Shown in pieces: positions 1-9,701 of a DNA stretch of 21,013 nucleotides (position 1 is the first letter of the stretch; each line of letters opens with the position of its first letter). The stretch is from the NCBI GenBank assembly GCA_015227615.1, contig JAALGZ010000120.1:1-21013 (forward strand), in the 5' to 3' direction. Made by a program: the position numbers and the translations under genes. Source of the stretch: Labyrinthula sp. Ha (taxonomy: Eukaryota > Sar > Bigyra > Labyrinthulida > Labyrinthulaceae). Below the pieces are notes generated by a model that was not told the DNA's origin, did no database searches, and worked only from the letters and a program-made list of their open reading frames with translations.

Positions 1-129
1 ATCACAGAAGACAAACCACTGGTAGCTCCTGAAACATTCGTCACTTTCCTTACAAACAAATCTACCTCCCAATCTTACCTGGCTGAAGAAAATGTCAAGA
101 ACTCACAAACAGGAGGACAGAATTTGGTC

Positions 130-420
130 TCGTGTGTCATTGACACTGGTTCTAGTTGCAATGTTTTTAACGACCCGTGCTTCTTTACTCATCTAAACCT
201 TTACAAAAACGAAAACACGATTCAAGTTTTGAAAAACAAAGTAATGATCACTGGTGTTGGAACAATTCAGATCAAATTTTCTGACACTACAAGATCTCTA
301 ACACTTCCAGCTTACTACATCAAAGATGCAGAAACATGTTTACTTTCAAACAAGCTCCTCTACCAGTTGGGATGCAACATCAACTACGATCCTTCACATG
401 GATCGATCAAGTTTGCAAAT
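130..420 (+). mobile_element. copia element part: aspartic protease domain
   Basis: This part of the element carries the retropepsin-like active site DTGSS, preceded by hydrophobic residues as in copia proteases. A later hydrophobic segment with a Gly (LLYQLGCNINYD) resembles the second conserved strand of the fold. In the intact family this enzyme matures the polyprotein. The boundaries are approximate. Confidence 0.8.
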
Positions 421-519
421 GGAGAGCACAGCAAGCTTCAGAACATTAATGGCATCAGTAAAGCTTGGATTGAACACAGCACGGATCCTTGCTACACAAC
501 CCTGGATCATTCACCAGAC

Positions 520-1045
520 TCGATCTGGCACTACAGGTTCATGCATGCATCAACAAACAAACTTTCTCACCTTGGGCTTTTTGAAAATGAAAAATTTACT
601 AGCGCGGACTGTGAAACATGTGCCTTAACTAAGATGAGACGAATGCCTTTGAAAACTGATTCGCTCCTTAAGACTAAGGCACGGAAGAAAAATCAGGTTT
701 GGCATTTGGACCTGCTGCTACCAAGCAGGCACCACACAGGATGCATGTTGGTGGTTGCTGATCAATTTACTCGATGGATTTGGACATCGTTTTCACTCTC
801 AACCAAATCATCTGACTTGAAACACAGCTTTTACAATTTACTTAGCCAGGCAAAAACAAGTTGCAATCTCCTTGTTTTAGACAGACAAACTGGATTTTTA
901 ACTACAGAATTTCTTAGCACACTTCATGAAAACAAAATCCGTTTTAAACTTGCAACTCCGGAAAGACATGGAGAAACAAATGGTTTAGCAGAACGTTCAA
1001 TTCTTTCACTTAGAACACTTGCTAGATCTGCGCTCCACTTGGATC
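520..1045 (+). mobile_element. copia element part: GAG-pre-integrase and integrase core
   Basis: A WHYRFMHAS start with paired His and a later CETC pair forms the GAG-pre-integrase zinc-binding block, and a WHLDLL segment begins the RNase H-fold integrase core. A D-x-x-x-G-F segment and GLAERS supply the other expected acidic positions. In the family this enzyme joins element DNA to host DNA. The position upstream of the RT places the element in Ty1/copia. Confidence 0.85.
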
Positions 1046-1649
1046 TTTCCTTACTTGTACCTTACTAAACAAAAGAACAAAAAGAATCTCACATGCACAA
1101 TTACAAGACATTCATTTCGTAGAAACTAAATTTCATGATTCAATTTCAAGAGCAGAAAAGTTACCATTGATTAAAATTTCAAAACATTCAATGAATCTTT
1201 ACGAAACTGACTCTACAGAGAGTAGTGGCTCTGATGATGATTCAACCACAGAACCAAGTCATTCTCTAAACTTTGAAACTAGCAAGTCTAGTACTACACC
1301 AGAGGAAATCAATCCTCCAGAAGATGATGAAGAAACACCCCCAACTGCACCTGTTGAATCTAGCAACTTAGACACTGAAGGTACGCAACAGCACCCGATC
1401 TTCAAACAATCACACTCTCGAACAGGAAGAACACTTAAGCTTCCAAAACGATTTGAAAATTCCATAAACTACTTTGTTTACGAAACTTCAGAGTCAACGA
1501 AACACAAGATTAAAAATCGAACTCCCAGACAAAAGGAAAAACTAAAAGAAATCATTTTAGACTCAAAACTTAAGCAATACCCGAGAATGTACAAAGACCT
1601 CGCCAACCATCCGCAAAAGGAAGAGTACGACAAGGCAATTCAGAAGGAG

Positions 1650-2340
1650 CTTCAGCACATGCATGCTAGAAATGTTCTTAGCATCGTGAAGCGCTCAGAA
1701 ATTAACACAAAGGACGAGGTTGGAAAATTGATTTTTGTTTTGACAAGAAAAAGAAGTGGTCTAGCAAAAGCTCGACTTGTCTTCAACGGACGTCATCAAA
1801 AGTACAAACTTCAAGCAGACTACTCTTCTCCTACTCTACACCTAGACAGCCTTGCAACAGCTCTAACTCTAGCTGCTCAACAGCAATTTTCATTCAGAAC
1901 AGCAGATGTAGAAGCTGCTTTTCTCTACGCACCTCTACCAAAAGATGTTAAACTTTTTGCAGAAATTCCTGAAGGACATCCTGACTTCTCACTTAGAAAA
2001 GATCACGTCTTACTAATTAAAAGAAACCTCTACTGGTTACGTGAGGCACCACTAATTTGGTGGAATCATTTTTCAAACATCATGAAAACATCACTCAAAC
2101 TTAACCAATCACAGTACGATGAGTGTGTTTTCTTTGGAAAAGACATCTACATTCTTTCTTACGTTGACGATTTACTTTTACTGGGTACTCTCGCTAGAAT
2201 TCATCATTGCACTCAAGCACTCAAGAAACATTTCAAGTTAAAAACTACTGAAATTAACCAAACAGTTGACTTCCTTGGTTGCGTGATTGAGAGAGATGAG
2301 CTTGGAAACTACTACCTTCAACAAGAAAGCTACTTGCGCA
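1650..2340 (+). mobile_element. copia element part: reverse transcriptase domain
   Basis: The RVT_2-type RT is recognised by a KARLVFNG segment (copia usually KARLVARG), TADVEAAFLYAPL (the first catalytic Asp and following AFL), an LYWLREAPLIWW segment equivalent to LYGLKQAPRAW, and YVDDLLLLG with the paired catalytic Asp residues. An acidic, Ser-rich linker precedes it, as is common between integrase and RT in copia elements. The boundaries are approximate. Confidence 0.9.
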
Positions 2341-2649
2341 AGACTGAATCTCTAACAAATCACGATTCGATTCAATTCGACAACCATTGCAACCACTAAA
2401 CTAACTTATACTTGAAGTTAAACAGAATCTTTTCGTGGAAAAACTTAAAGACAAAGTGCCTTTTCGAGAGTGTTTGGGTAGCTTAGGCTTTTTGAGACAC
2501 ACCAGGTTGGACATTTTGTTAGCTCTAAGTAAGATTGCAACTGGATCTACTGAACCATCAGTTAAACACTGGATTGCACTTCAAAGCCTACTAGGCTACT
2601 TACAACAGAATCAATCTTTCAAAAGAACCTTCAGAATGGAAACAATTAC

Positions 2650-3090
2650 TAAATTTCATCAAATTGTTGCTGTAGTTGACGCCTCTTTTGCAACTAACGC
2701 AATTTCTAGAAGATCAACTTCAGGTAGGTACCTCTACCTTGACAGCACTTTAGTTTCTGCACATGCTTCAAACCAGGCAATCATTGCTACTTCTGCTCCT
2801 AATGCAGAGCTTTACGAAGTCTACAGAGCAACTAAACATCTACTTTACATTCAAGGCTTAGTTACTGAAATGACAAATTCAAACGCAAAGCTCGGCATTC
2901 TTACTGATTCAGCATCAACTGTAAAGACATTACAAAGACCTTTAACACTAAGGTACAAGTTTGCAGCAGTACAGGTAGCATTCATTAAATCTCATCTCAA
3001 AAATTCTAACCTGACTGTTGCCTACATCTCAAGACAGTTCAATTTTTCAGATGCTCTGACTAAACCTTTGGAATTTAAAACATTTAATAA
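2650..3090 (+). mobile_element. copia element part: RNase H domain
   Basis: The segment has the copia RNase H pattern: a VVDASFATN start equivalent to the usual DADWAG, then RRSTSGRYLYL, then APNAELYEVYRATKH (the catalytic Glu region, usually SSTEAEYMA), TDSAST with the third acidic residue, and a terminal block ending in DALTKPL. It lies at the 3' end of the element, as expected. Confidence 0.88.
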
Positions 3091-3142
3091 GTTTTGGGAA
3101 GCTGCAACTTCAAAATTTCAATGGAAACATACTTTAATCTAA

Positions 3143-3395
3143 CTTACGACACAAATTAGGTTTTTTTTAATGGTTTTACCTTTTTTTACCTAATCCCCGT
3201 TTACATTTTGCGGGCACGGAGTTAGCATTTACAGATTTACAAGTTACAGTAAGATATATATTTTGGGTAATTATCAATTAACTACTAAGACACAATACAT
3301 AATACAAGAAATACTTTTAAATACTTACTTTTTACACATTTATACTTGATATTCACTATATTGAAACTGTAATTAAAAAACATAAAACAAAACAA
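3143..3395 (+). repeat. element 3' flank, possibly containing the 3' LTR (borders not determined)
   Basis: About 250 bp separate the end of the RNase H region from the next start codon. They hold T-rich runs with a repeated GGTTTT/TTTTACC pattern near 3160-3195, a short GC-rich stretch (GCGGGCACGGAG near 3210-3221), and then AT-rich DNA. In copia elements the polypurine tract and 3' LTR directly follow RNase H, so part of this is probably LTR. I see no clear TG...CA boundary, and the 5' LTR needed for comparison is outside the window. Confidence 0.3.
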
Positions 3396-4001
3396 ATGAC
3401 AGTTTCAAGTATTATAAAAGATGGATATCAAAAATATCAATTTATACCGACAGATCCTGAAGCTGCTTGGAAAAGTATTTTACCAAACTTTGATGAGTTT
3501 TTGCGTTATTGTTTTGGAAGTGAAAAAAGACTTGTTACTTCTAATGGAAACGGAATTTTGGCAACTGGAACAGAATATAAAGTATTTGAAGAAAAAAGAA
3601 TAAGTACACTTGAATATGTAGTTACTATAGCAGAAGGAGATGTAAGCCATGGAGAAATTACTTTTAAGTACATGAGTCAACGAACTGGAGAAAGTGGACA
3701 AGTTGAAACGAAGTTTCATTCTGAAAAAGGAATAATCACAGTTACAGTGGAAAGAAGATTTCAAGGACAGAGGCAAGTAGTTGGGGATAAGTTACACTTT
3801 TTCTTTTGCTTTCCATTTTACTTTCATGGAATAAGAAGAAGAGACAAGAAAACAAACCTTCGCGCACAGTTTGTAGCAATGCTTTTGGATGAGTTCTTGA
3901 CACACAGAGCTAGAACTGCCCAGATGATAAATGTTCAGGAAGAGTTAATGGTAAAAAGTAATATGGAATCAGAAAAAAAAAATTTAGAGGAAGAAATTTA
4001 A
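3396..4001 (+). CDS. hypothetical protein, weak SRPBCC/START-like pattern (201 aa)
   Basis: I do not recognise this protein. The ATG sits in an A-rich context (ACAAAACAAATG), and the frame is clean for 201 codons with coding-like composition. Residues about 10-140 alternate hydrophobic strands with turns: an early AAWKSILPNFDEFLRY helix-like segment, repeated Gly-containing strand pairs, and an ITVTVERRF strand. This recalls the helix-grip fold of SRPBCC/START-like lipid-binding proteins, but no signature motif makes that firm. Residues about 130-150 are strongly aromatic (HFFFCFPFYFHGI) and may pack into a pocket or on a membrane. The C-terminal 25 residues are charged and helical. There is no signal peptide. 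It begins 254 bp after the retroelement coding region, so its promoter may overlap the element's 3' end. It could also be an accessory frame of that element rather than a host gene. Confidence 0.65.
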   Translation: MTVSSIIKDGYQKYQFIPTDPEAAWKSILPNFDEFLRYCFGSEKRLVTSNGNGILATGTEYKVFEEKRISTLEYVVTIAEGDVSHGEITFKYMSQRTGESGQVETKFHSEKGIITVTVERRFQGQRQVVGDKLHFFFCFPFYFHGIRRRDKKTNLRAQFVAMLLDEFLTHRARTAQMINVQEELMVKSNMESEKKNLEEEI

Positions 4002-5013
4002 TTAAGGTGTAAGTATGGTTTTAATTGTTTTGACCCGGAAAAAAAAGAAATTAAAAGTCAATTAATATTGATGACTAGGAAAAAGCAAGCAAATTTTTTT
4101 ATACTTTTTTTTTCTTCATTTCATTTGAGAAAACAAATTTTAAGTTATATCATTTCTAAGCCAAACAGAACTAACAAAGCGATGCTAAAGTATGCAACTT
4201 TGTATTTTTTACAATGTCTTATCGACGTAGTGATAAGTTTCCTTGTGCTAACTAAATTGAGTAACCTCATGGCCAAACAAATCATAACAAGAAGAATTAA
4301 AATATCAAGGATTCAGGACAAATTTCTGTTTTCCTAATGAATAACAACTGTCGTAAGAGCTCGGGATATAATTTAAAAAAGTCTTTAAAACAAAATATGG
4401 TAAAAATTTTCTCCATATGTTTGTTGATCTGGATCATTATCTCAAAAGAAGGTACATTGGGCACTTAATGCAGGTTTGAGCCTAAAACAAGTCAGAAAGT
4501 GAAAGGCGGAACCAGTTTTAACAGTTTAGATCCGGTCAATGGGTGAAAGAATAAAAAACCTGCATTCTCTAAAATACCTTAGTCGAATATGTGTACATTT
4601 AATCAGTTATCGATTATCTGTCATCATGATGTTATCAATTGATGTAGCAGAATTAGTAAGCGAAGCATTATGGGAGATTGAAGCATAACTAATCTTACAC
4701 ATTATCTACGATAGAACCACAATAAAGAGCATAGGTAAAAGCAAGCTAATGAACAAAAAATAGAAAGACTAGTCACGAGCATCAAGACTTAGAAGTACAA
4801 AAATCAAGTATCCTATGCCTTTACAAAGTATAAGGATCTATTTTTTGGTTCATCCAAGAACCTATTCTGAGTAAATCGACTTAGATTGACATGAACCTAT
4901 TCATGGGAATCCTGATTTAGCCCAGCTTCCAAGCCCTGTGTAATTGTTAGTATCTTTTCCTCACTTCCGAGTACCTGATTGTTCGATAGTCCACCCCTAG
5001 CAGATAAGAAGTA
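4002..5013. other. gene-poor interval, nothing firm
   Basis: I see no convincing coding, tRNA or repeat structure here. Stop codons are dense in all frames. An 89-codon open stretch at 4068-4337 (+) lacks an ATG at its start and has low-complexity Phe/Lys-rich composition, so I left it out. The interval separates the hypothetical gene at 3396 from the minus-strand BAR-like locus, whose stop codon is at 5014. Confidence 0.5.
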
Positions 5014-5680
5014 CTATTCTATCTGCTCTTCCTCATTCCAACTATTAAAACCGATTTCTCTTCCTTTTGCTGATTCTGCAGGAAGTGTTGCTTGTTGTTT
5101 TCTTTTGGGCGAAGTTGGTATTTTAACAGATATTTCAGTCTCATCTTCATTTGAAAACTAAGCAATGGAAGTTTAGAACCTGCTTCTACCGTGTCTTTTG
5201 TCTCAATATCTTCACTCACAAGCATTCTAACTTCTTTCATATAGTTCCTCTCAAATGCTAGTTGAAGTACGTCCAAGTAATATATTCAAGCTCTGACCAA
5301 ACATTCTCTGCTTCTATTTTATTTCTATCAAGTTTCATAGTTTGGGTAATTACTTCAGTGAATCTTTGCTTGAAAGAACTTCTCTTTGTTTTGTATTACT
5401 TTTTAAAAGAAAATAGAGAGTTCTTCATTGCAACAATTGGTTTTATGGCATTCTCTAGGCTCATTTCAACATCATTATAGAAATTTTGAATAAATGGAAA
5501 AGAAGCTCTAGCTAAAAACTCCCACGTCGTTAAGGTTTTAACTTCCATCAACTCATTTGAAAAAAATTTCGCGAAATGGAAAGATAGAACAGGTAAGCAA
5601 AGTTCTTTAATACGAGCAGTAGTAGTTTGTAGAATATTTACAGAGCCAAAAATGTTAGCAAAGTTTCTGGAAGAGTTCAT
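5014..5680 (-). pseudogene. BAR-like helical protein gene, possibly disrupted
   Basis: Read on the minus strand from the ATG at 5680, three consecutive coding-like blocks make a helical protein of about 200 residues. The first covers 5680 to about 5398, the second runs from near 5380 to 5190, and the third from 5157 to the stop at 5014. The middle has the feel of a BAR domain (long charged helices, and YIT plus LDVLQLAFERNY, comparable to the LDYVLQ region of ACAP-type BAR domains). The tail is acidic and Ser/Pro/Lys-rich, ending NEEEQIE. A 32-nt intron explains the last frame change. The first two blocks share one frame but are separated by an in-frame TAA, which a 21- or 36-nt intron could remove. 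Within the second block, at about 5265-5280, a one-base shift has no good splice explanation, so this may be a decayed gene. BAR membership is inference; the coding signal itself is stronger. Confidence 0.5.
5158..5189 (-). other. putative 32-nt intron in the BAR-like gene
   Basis: On the minus strand this segment starts GTAGAA and ends ATTGCTTAG. Removing it joins two coding-like blocks in phase 0 (ETKDT to FSNEDETE). A TTCTAAAC branch-like motif lies 11-18 nt upstream of the acceptor. The 3' end resembles that of the LYAR intron (ATTGCTCTAG), and the two lengths differ by one base. Confidence 0.55.
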
Positions 5681-8297
5681 TCTTTTTATAGGTAGTTCTT
5701 CTTTATTCAGTTCTTGCTTATTCTTGTTTGTTTATGTTAGCACGTATGGGTCAGCTATTTGTGGCAAAACACACCTTTTGTATAAAAAAACGAGCATTAG
5801 AATTACATTGATTTTATTAATTACTCATTAATCATTGGTTAAATTATACTCACCAGACACTATCCCACCTGTTGGAAAGTGGAGGTGTGAAAAAAAAGTG
5901 AATTATTGATGTGTTAGAACTCTATGGTGAATATGTGCGACTGAATATATTTAGTGTGCAAAATACAACTTCACATGTCCCCGTTTTGAAGCACATTGAT
6001 TGAAAAGATTCATAGCACAACTACATTTTGTAACGTCGGTTTCTTTTTGGTAAGTAAGGAAATTGTTTTCTTTACCGGTAAAAGTTTAAGGAATCATCTT
6101 CAAAGCAAGAATTCTTAGTAGCGCTGATGAGGATTCTAGAGTTAAACGTCCGTATAATAGAGCAACATGTCTTAGTTAGGTCGAAGACCGTGCATTTTTT
6201 TATTCAAAAAAAATAAAATTGTTCATTTATGTATGCAGTCTTATGCTCATTCCTAAATGCTGAACAGTATTCCAAGGCACTAGCTCTAGAAAACACAATT
6301 TTCCAAACTATCGCATTATTGGGAAAACATATAGAAAGATAAACGCTAGTGAGAACTAAGTTCTGAGTACCTATAAAAGCGATGGTATTCGCATTGATCT
6401 GTGTTTTAACAATAGAGTATGAATATGGAGATTTTATGTTCTTAGCGAGTAACATCAGCATTCCTTTTTAGCAACAGGATAAATATTTATATGGAGCAAT
6501 CAAGATAGAAGACATGCTTGGAAAGAGTTCTATGTTTCTTCGAGCACCATTAAAATTTTATCTGAGTTGAGCTTAGGGATGGAGAAACTAGTTAGTGGTA
6601 CTGAGTTGATGTCCAGAATGAATAAAATAATCTCCAATATTGATATTATGAAAAAATAATTCCTCGACCCGTAGATCACATTGTAAATTTTCTCTTCTTT
6701 CTTTAGTCTAGAAATACTCGCCTTTGTATTAAATATAATCTAATAAATTGATATTGTATATATGAAAGTTGGACGGTCCCTATTGAACATTTATTCGTAA
6801 CACCTTGTTTATGCACTGATCTCTTGGCTCTTGGTTTAGACAAGAAGCCATTAGAATTGCGTTGCCAGTCGATTACTATTGGTGCAGGGTAAGGACAGCG
6901 CTAACAAGCATAACAACGCATAATTAAAGTGTCGCTTATCCAAAGGAATGAAACTTTCGTGGTGTAACTGCAAGTAATCAAGATATAACAATTTAGGGTA
7001 GACTATTGAGCCTAATGTCAAAGGTAAGATAGAAACTACCTCTTATCCGAGTTCTGATGTGCTAATTTTATTCAAACAGCGTTTATTAATTAGAGAATAT
7101 TTTTGTGAGAAGAAAATACCGAACTGTTTTGTTGTATTCATAAACATAGTATCCTGCGCCGGTGACGGATTGTCACTGAGTTATATAGAGGAGTTCTTCC
7201 ATAGATAAGAGAATTATGTGTGGACTAGAGGATTATATTGACGAACACCGGGATAAAAAGTCTAATTCCTCAGTAATTATTTTAAGACTTGGCTGACCCG
7301 TTACTCATGATGAATTTAGGTAATTCATTTTGCTACCACAGAAAAATGGCGTTAATGAGAATTCATACAATATATTATAGGGGATTAAATGAGCCAAGAC
7401 TAAGATATATAAGGCCTGGTAAGAAGGAAACAGAAACTGATTACTTATAATCCTGAAAAAATATTACTTGCAGTTACAAATTAAGTCTTGTCCCCAGATC
7501 AAGCTTTATGGAGTCTATATACTTTAAGACGTTGTCCTCGAAAGTGATAAGGAAAGATTTTTTTCTACCATTAAAACCATTACTCCTCTGTTTATTTTGT
7601 CATTGAAATCAATCAAAATTTCCAACAAAAGAGTTGTCCAGAATATGACCGCTTTTGTCTAATTTCCCACTGACCATATAATGAATGGCTATGCAACCGA
7701 TAACCCCAATGTTTTAGAGTGAAGTAACGGACTGGACTGGATACTATCTAGCCCACAACTATTTCCTAGCTATAAATGCTTATCGCGAGTTCTCTATTAC
7801 ATGCTGAGAATTGAGTTAAAATTCATCTTCGAGGAATAGTGAGCTAAAAGTGGCTGAAACCCAGCTGGCTGCTAAATCATACCTGTATGAGAGTATTCTT
7901 ATTCATATTTCAATAATTTTGATTTCGAGGAGCAAGAGTTTAAGAACCTTTTCCTGCTCTGACTAGTAGATAAGGCAACTTGGGATAGGCCTAGCAGAGT
8001 GGGTAAACAATTCAATAATGATCCCTAAAATAATTTGAGAACCATAACTTGATCCTTGCAGTTGGAGTAAATTTTGGGCAATTATCTAATTGATAGATTC
8101 CCAGCATCATGCTATATATGTAAAACAAACTGAGTTAACTAATAGTAACTCACAGTAGTTCAACCTTCTTTGTGTTACCAATACAGATAACATAATCTGA
8201 TATCAAACTGCAAAAGAACATTTGTTCTGTCTTTTAGACTGAGAAGTTAAAAACATTCTGCGAAAACAGAAAACGAAACTAAGAAAGCAAAATAGAT
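5681..8297. other. 2.6-kb gene-poor interval
   Basis: No open frame here looks coding; the longest (6204-6461, minus) is 85 codons of unbiased composition. I saw no tRNA B-box, no satellite array and no terminal repeats. The A-rich strand just upstream of 5680 (minus-strand ACAAACAAG) may be the leader of the BAR-like gene, and the last 100 bp before 8298 may be the promoter and leader of the small membrane protein. The rest has the texture of unconstrained, well-mutated DNA. Confidence 0.5.
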
Positions 8298-8483
8298 ATG
8301 TCAAACGAACTTGATAAAACAGAAGCTCAAGATGAAGCTCCCCAAGTTCATATTCAAGAAGAAGAACCATTTAACGCGTTCATGGAGAACCCGGCTTGGA
8401 AGGCATGCGCTTGTTTTGGAATTTGTTTTGTTACATTGGGAATTATTGGCGCAATTGTCGCTCAGTTTGCAACTGCCTTTTAG
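8298..8483 (+). CDS. 61-aa single-span membrane protein, unknown
   Basis: This short frame opens with an ATG in an A-rich context (AATAGATATG). It encodes an acidic, hydrophilic N-terminal half (residues 1-30, rich in Glu, Asp and Gln) and then one hydrophobic helix at about residues 36-60 (ACACFGICFVTLGIIGAIVAQF). The last residues are hydrophobic with almost no lumenal tail, so it would behave as a tail-anchored or C-terminally anchored protein. The helix has small-residue spacing (G..GA) typical of packed transmembrane helices, plus Cys residues at its cytosolic edge. There is no signal peptide. Small subunits of mitochondrial outer-membrane or respiratory complexes look like this, but I cannot assign one. 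The strong contrast between the acidic half and the clean helix makes a chance frame unlikely. Confidence 0.62.
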   Translation: MSNELDKTEAQDEAPQVHIQEEEPFNAFMENPAWKACACFGICFVTLGIIGAIVAQFATAF

Positions 8484-9136
8484 ATAACTAAGTTTTGTAA
8501 CTTCTGTGCTTACCTTCATACTTTTGTCTAACTAGTATTTCAATTCCTACGAATCTTCTACCTAAGGTAGCAAAACTAAAACAAAGAGAACGCTACAAGT
8601 TAATAGCTTCCAAAGAATAATAAACTCTTCTTCAGCAGTTTATCACTGGAAAACTCACATTGTGAGGAAAAAACTTGAACAGCATTTCCAAGAAAAAAGG
8701 ATAACCTCAGACCATTCGTTACAACGCGATTCTTTCACAAGTGAATCAGTTTTCAAATTCAAAGCAGACCCAGAACAATCAACCATGTGAAGAAAACTTG
8801 GAGAAAAGTGTTGGACTGCAAGGAAGCGTAGCTTCCACCAATAAGCCAAAGTGGTTTAGCATTGGTCGTTGTATGCAGTTCAGAGTTCACGAAACCAGTC
8901 ATTCAACTGCAGGAATCAAATAAGAAGGTTTCAACCAACAATTTAGTATTCAAGAATCCTGATTTTCTTCCAAATTCCAGACTTTATATTGCTATATTTG
9001 AGTTCTATTATATGTTAAACACTTTTTTATTTCGGTCAATAAACAAGATACTGTGTTAACGGTTCAAAAACCGCAATAACTTGATACACAAAACCTTAGG
9101 TAGCTAGCCGTTAGACAAAAACGAGAAGAATTGTTG
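8484..9136 (+). other. interval with overlapping coding-like frames, perhaps unrecognised exons
   Basis: Three partly overlapping open stretches occur in the three plus frames, ending at 8790, 8923 and 9059. Each has rather protein-like composition (for example HIVRKKLEQHFQEKR and CEENLEKSVGLQGS). The frame of the next gene also stays open upstream of its ATG as far as a TAG at 9101, reading RQKREELL. Several GTA...AG segments of 32-35 nt are present, for example 8828-8859 and 8947-8981. I could not assemble a consistent spliced frame, so this is only a candidate for upstream exons of the 9137 gene or for a separate gene. A 5-bp-stem hairpin lies at 9060-9073. Confidence 0.3.
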
Positions 9137-9700
9137 ATGAAGTCACAAATCAACCAGGTTCAAGTGTATCTGGAACTTGCAGATGATAACGAGCGCAACG
9201 AATATCGGAAGAGTCAAGGACTTGGCATAAGGAGCAACGGGATCTTATTACCGAAGATACAGAAAAAAAGGTCGTTCGTTACTGGGAGGGAAACTGGAGA
9301 AGAACACAAAAGTTGGATGAGCTCAGAGGTTGTGCATCAAAGGAAGATTAAGGAAACTACTGAACCAACAGTGGATGAAACTTTAAGTCCGCCAGTTCCA
9401 CCTAAAAATTTGCCTCTGGACCTTGATATAGAATCCCATTCCAGTGAAAACAAACGACACAGTATTCGAGACAGTCTAAAACGAAAGGCGACATTGGCGA
9501 GGGAGTCCACGTTTCGTGCTAGTGAAAATATAAGAGATAGTGTGGTTCATGCAATTGACATTGTTAACGATAGCAAAGAAATACCCGCGGATGATTTTTA
9601 TGGAGTTAACCTCCACCGGAAGGCTCTGATGCTGAAAATTGTTGCTGGAACTCTTGGGCTCTTCGTAGTATTGTTGATTGTTATGTTAATTCTGCTTTGA
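9137..9700 (+). CDS. tail-anchored membrane protein with Pro-rich motif, unknown (187 aa)
   Basis: This protein has a hydrophilic, charged body and one C-terminal transmembrane helix at about residues 164-187 (Leu/Val/Ile-rich, ending at the stop codon), the layout of a tail-anchored protein inserted after translation. Residues 84-90 hold SPPVPPK, a PxxPxK-type motif that SH3 domains often bind. Residues about 105-147 are a basic-to-amphipathic helix (RDSLKRKATLARESTFRASENIRDSV). SNAREs share this topology, but I do not see a heptad with a central Gln or Arg layer, so I do not call it one. I chose the ATG at 9137; two TTG codons precede it and the frame stays open back to 9101, so the true N-terminus may lie in an upstream exon. 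Its stop is one base from the stop of the convergent uS10m gene. Confidence 0.7.
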   Translation: MKSQINQVQVYLELADDNERNEYRKSQGLGIRSNGILLPKIQKKRSFVTGRETGEEHKSWMSSEVVHQRKIKETTEPTVDETLSPPVPPKNLPLDLDIESHSSENKRHSIRDSLKRKATLARESTFRASENIRDSVVHAIDIVNDSKEIPADDFYGVNLHRKALMLKIVAGTLGLFVVLLIVMLILL

Positions 9701-9701
9701 A

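Larger units (their letters stand above)
1..3142 (+). mobile_element. Ty1/copia LTR retrotransposon fossil, pol region (5' end outside window)
   Basis: This is the pol part of a Ty1/copia (Pseudoviridae-type) retrotransposon. The domain order protease, GAG-pre-integrase, integrase, reverse transcriptase, RNase H is diagnostic of copia rather than Ty3/gypsy, where integrase follows RNase H. Recognisable marks are the DTGSS aspartic protease site, a His/Cys zinc-binding block before the integrase, the GLAERS segment at the integrase catalytic Glu, the YVDDLLLLG catalytic box of the RT, and the C-terminal copia RNase H with its SKYIS-like tail (here YISRQFNFSDALTKPL). The left end, gag and the 5' LTR lie outside the window. 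The coding region is not continuous; I see about two interruptions, so it is treated as a broken copy. The motifs are still easy to read, so it is not very ancient. The family is certain; the outer limits are not. Confidence 0.93.

Noticed and set aside
4068-4337. 89-codon open frame (+) with Phe/Lys-rich sequence
   Set aside because: It does not start at ATG, has low-complexity composition, and shows no motif or neighbour support.
5390-5410. TAA within the BAR-like locus as evidence of stop-codon reassignment
   Set aside because: Other genes in the window end normally at TAA, TAG and TGA; a small intron or a pseudogene is a simpler explanation.
6204-6461. 85-codon minus-strand frame
   Set aside because: Composition is unbiased, there are no motifs, and no adjoining coding-like block continues it in another frame.
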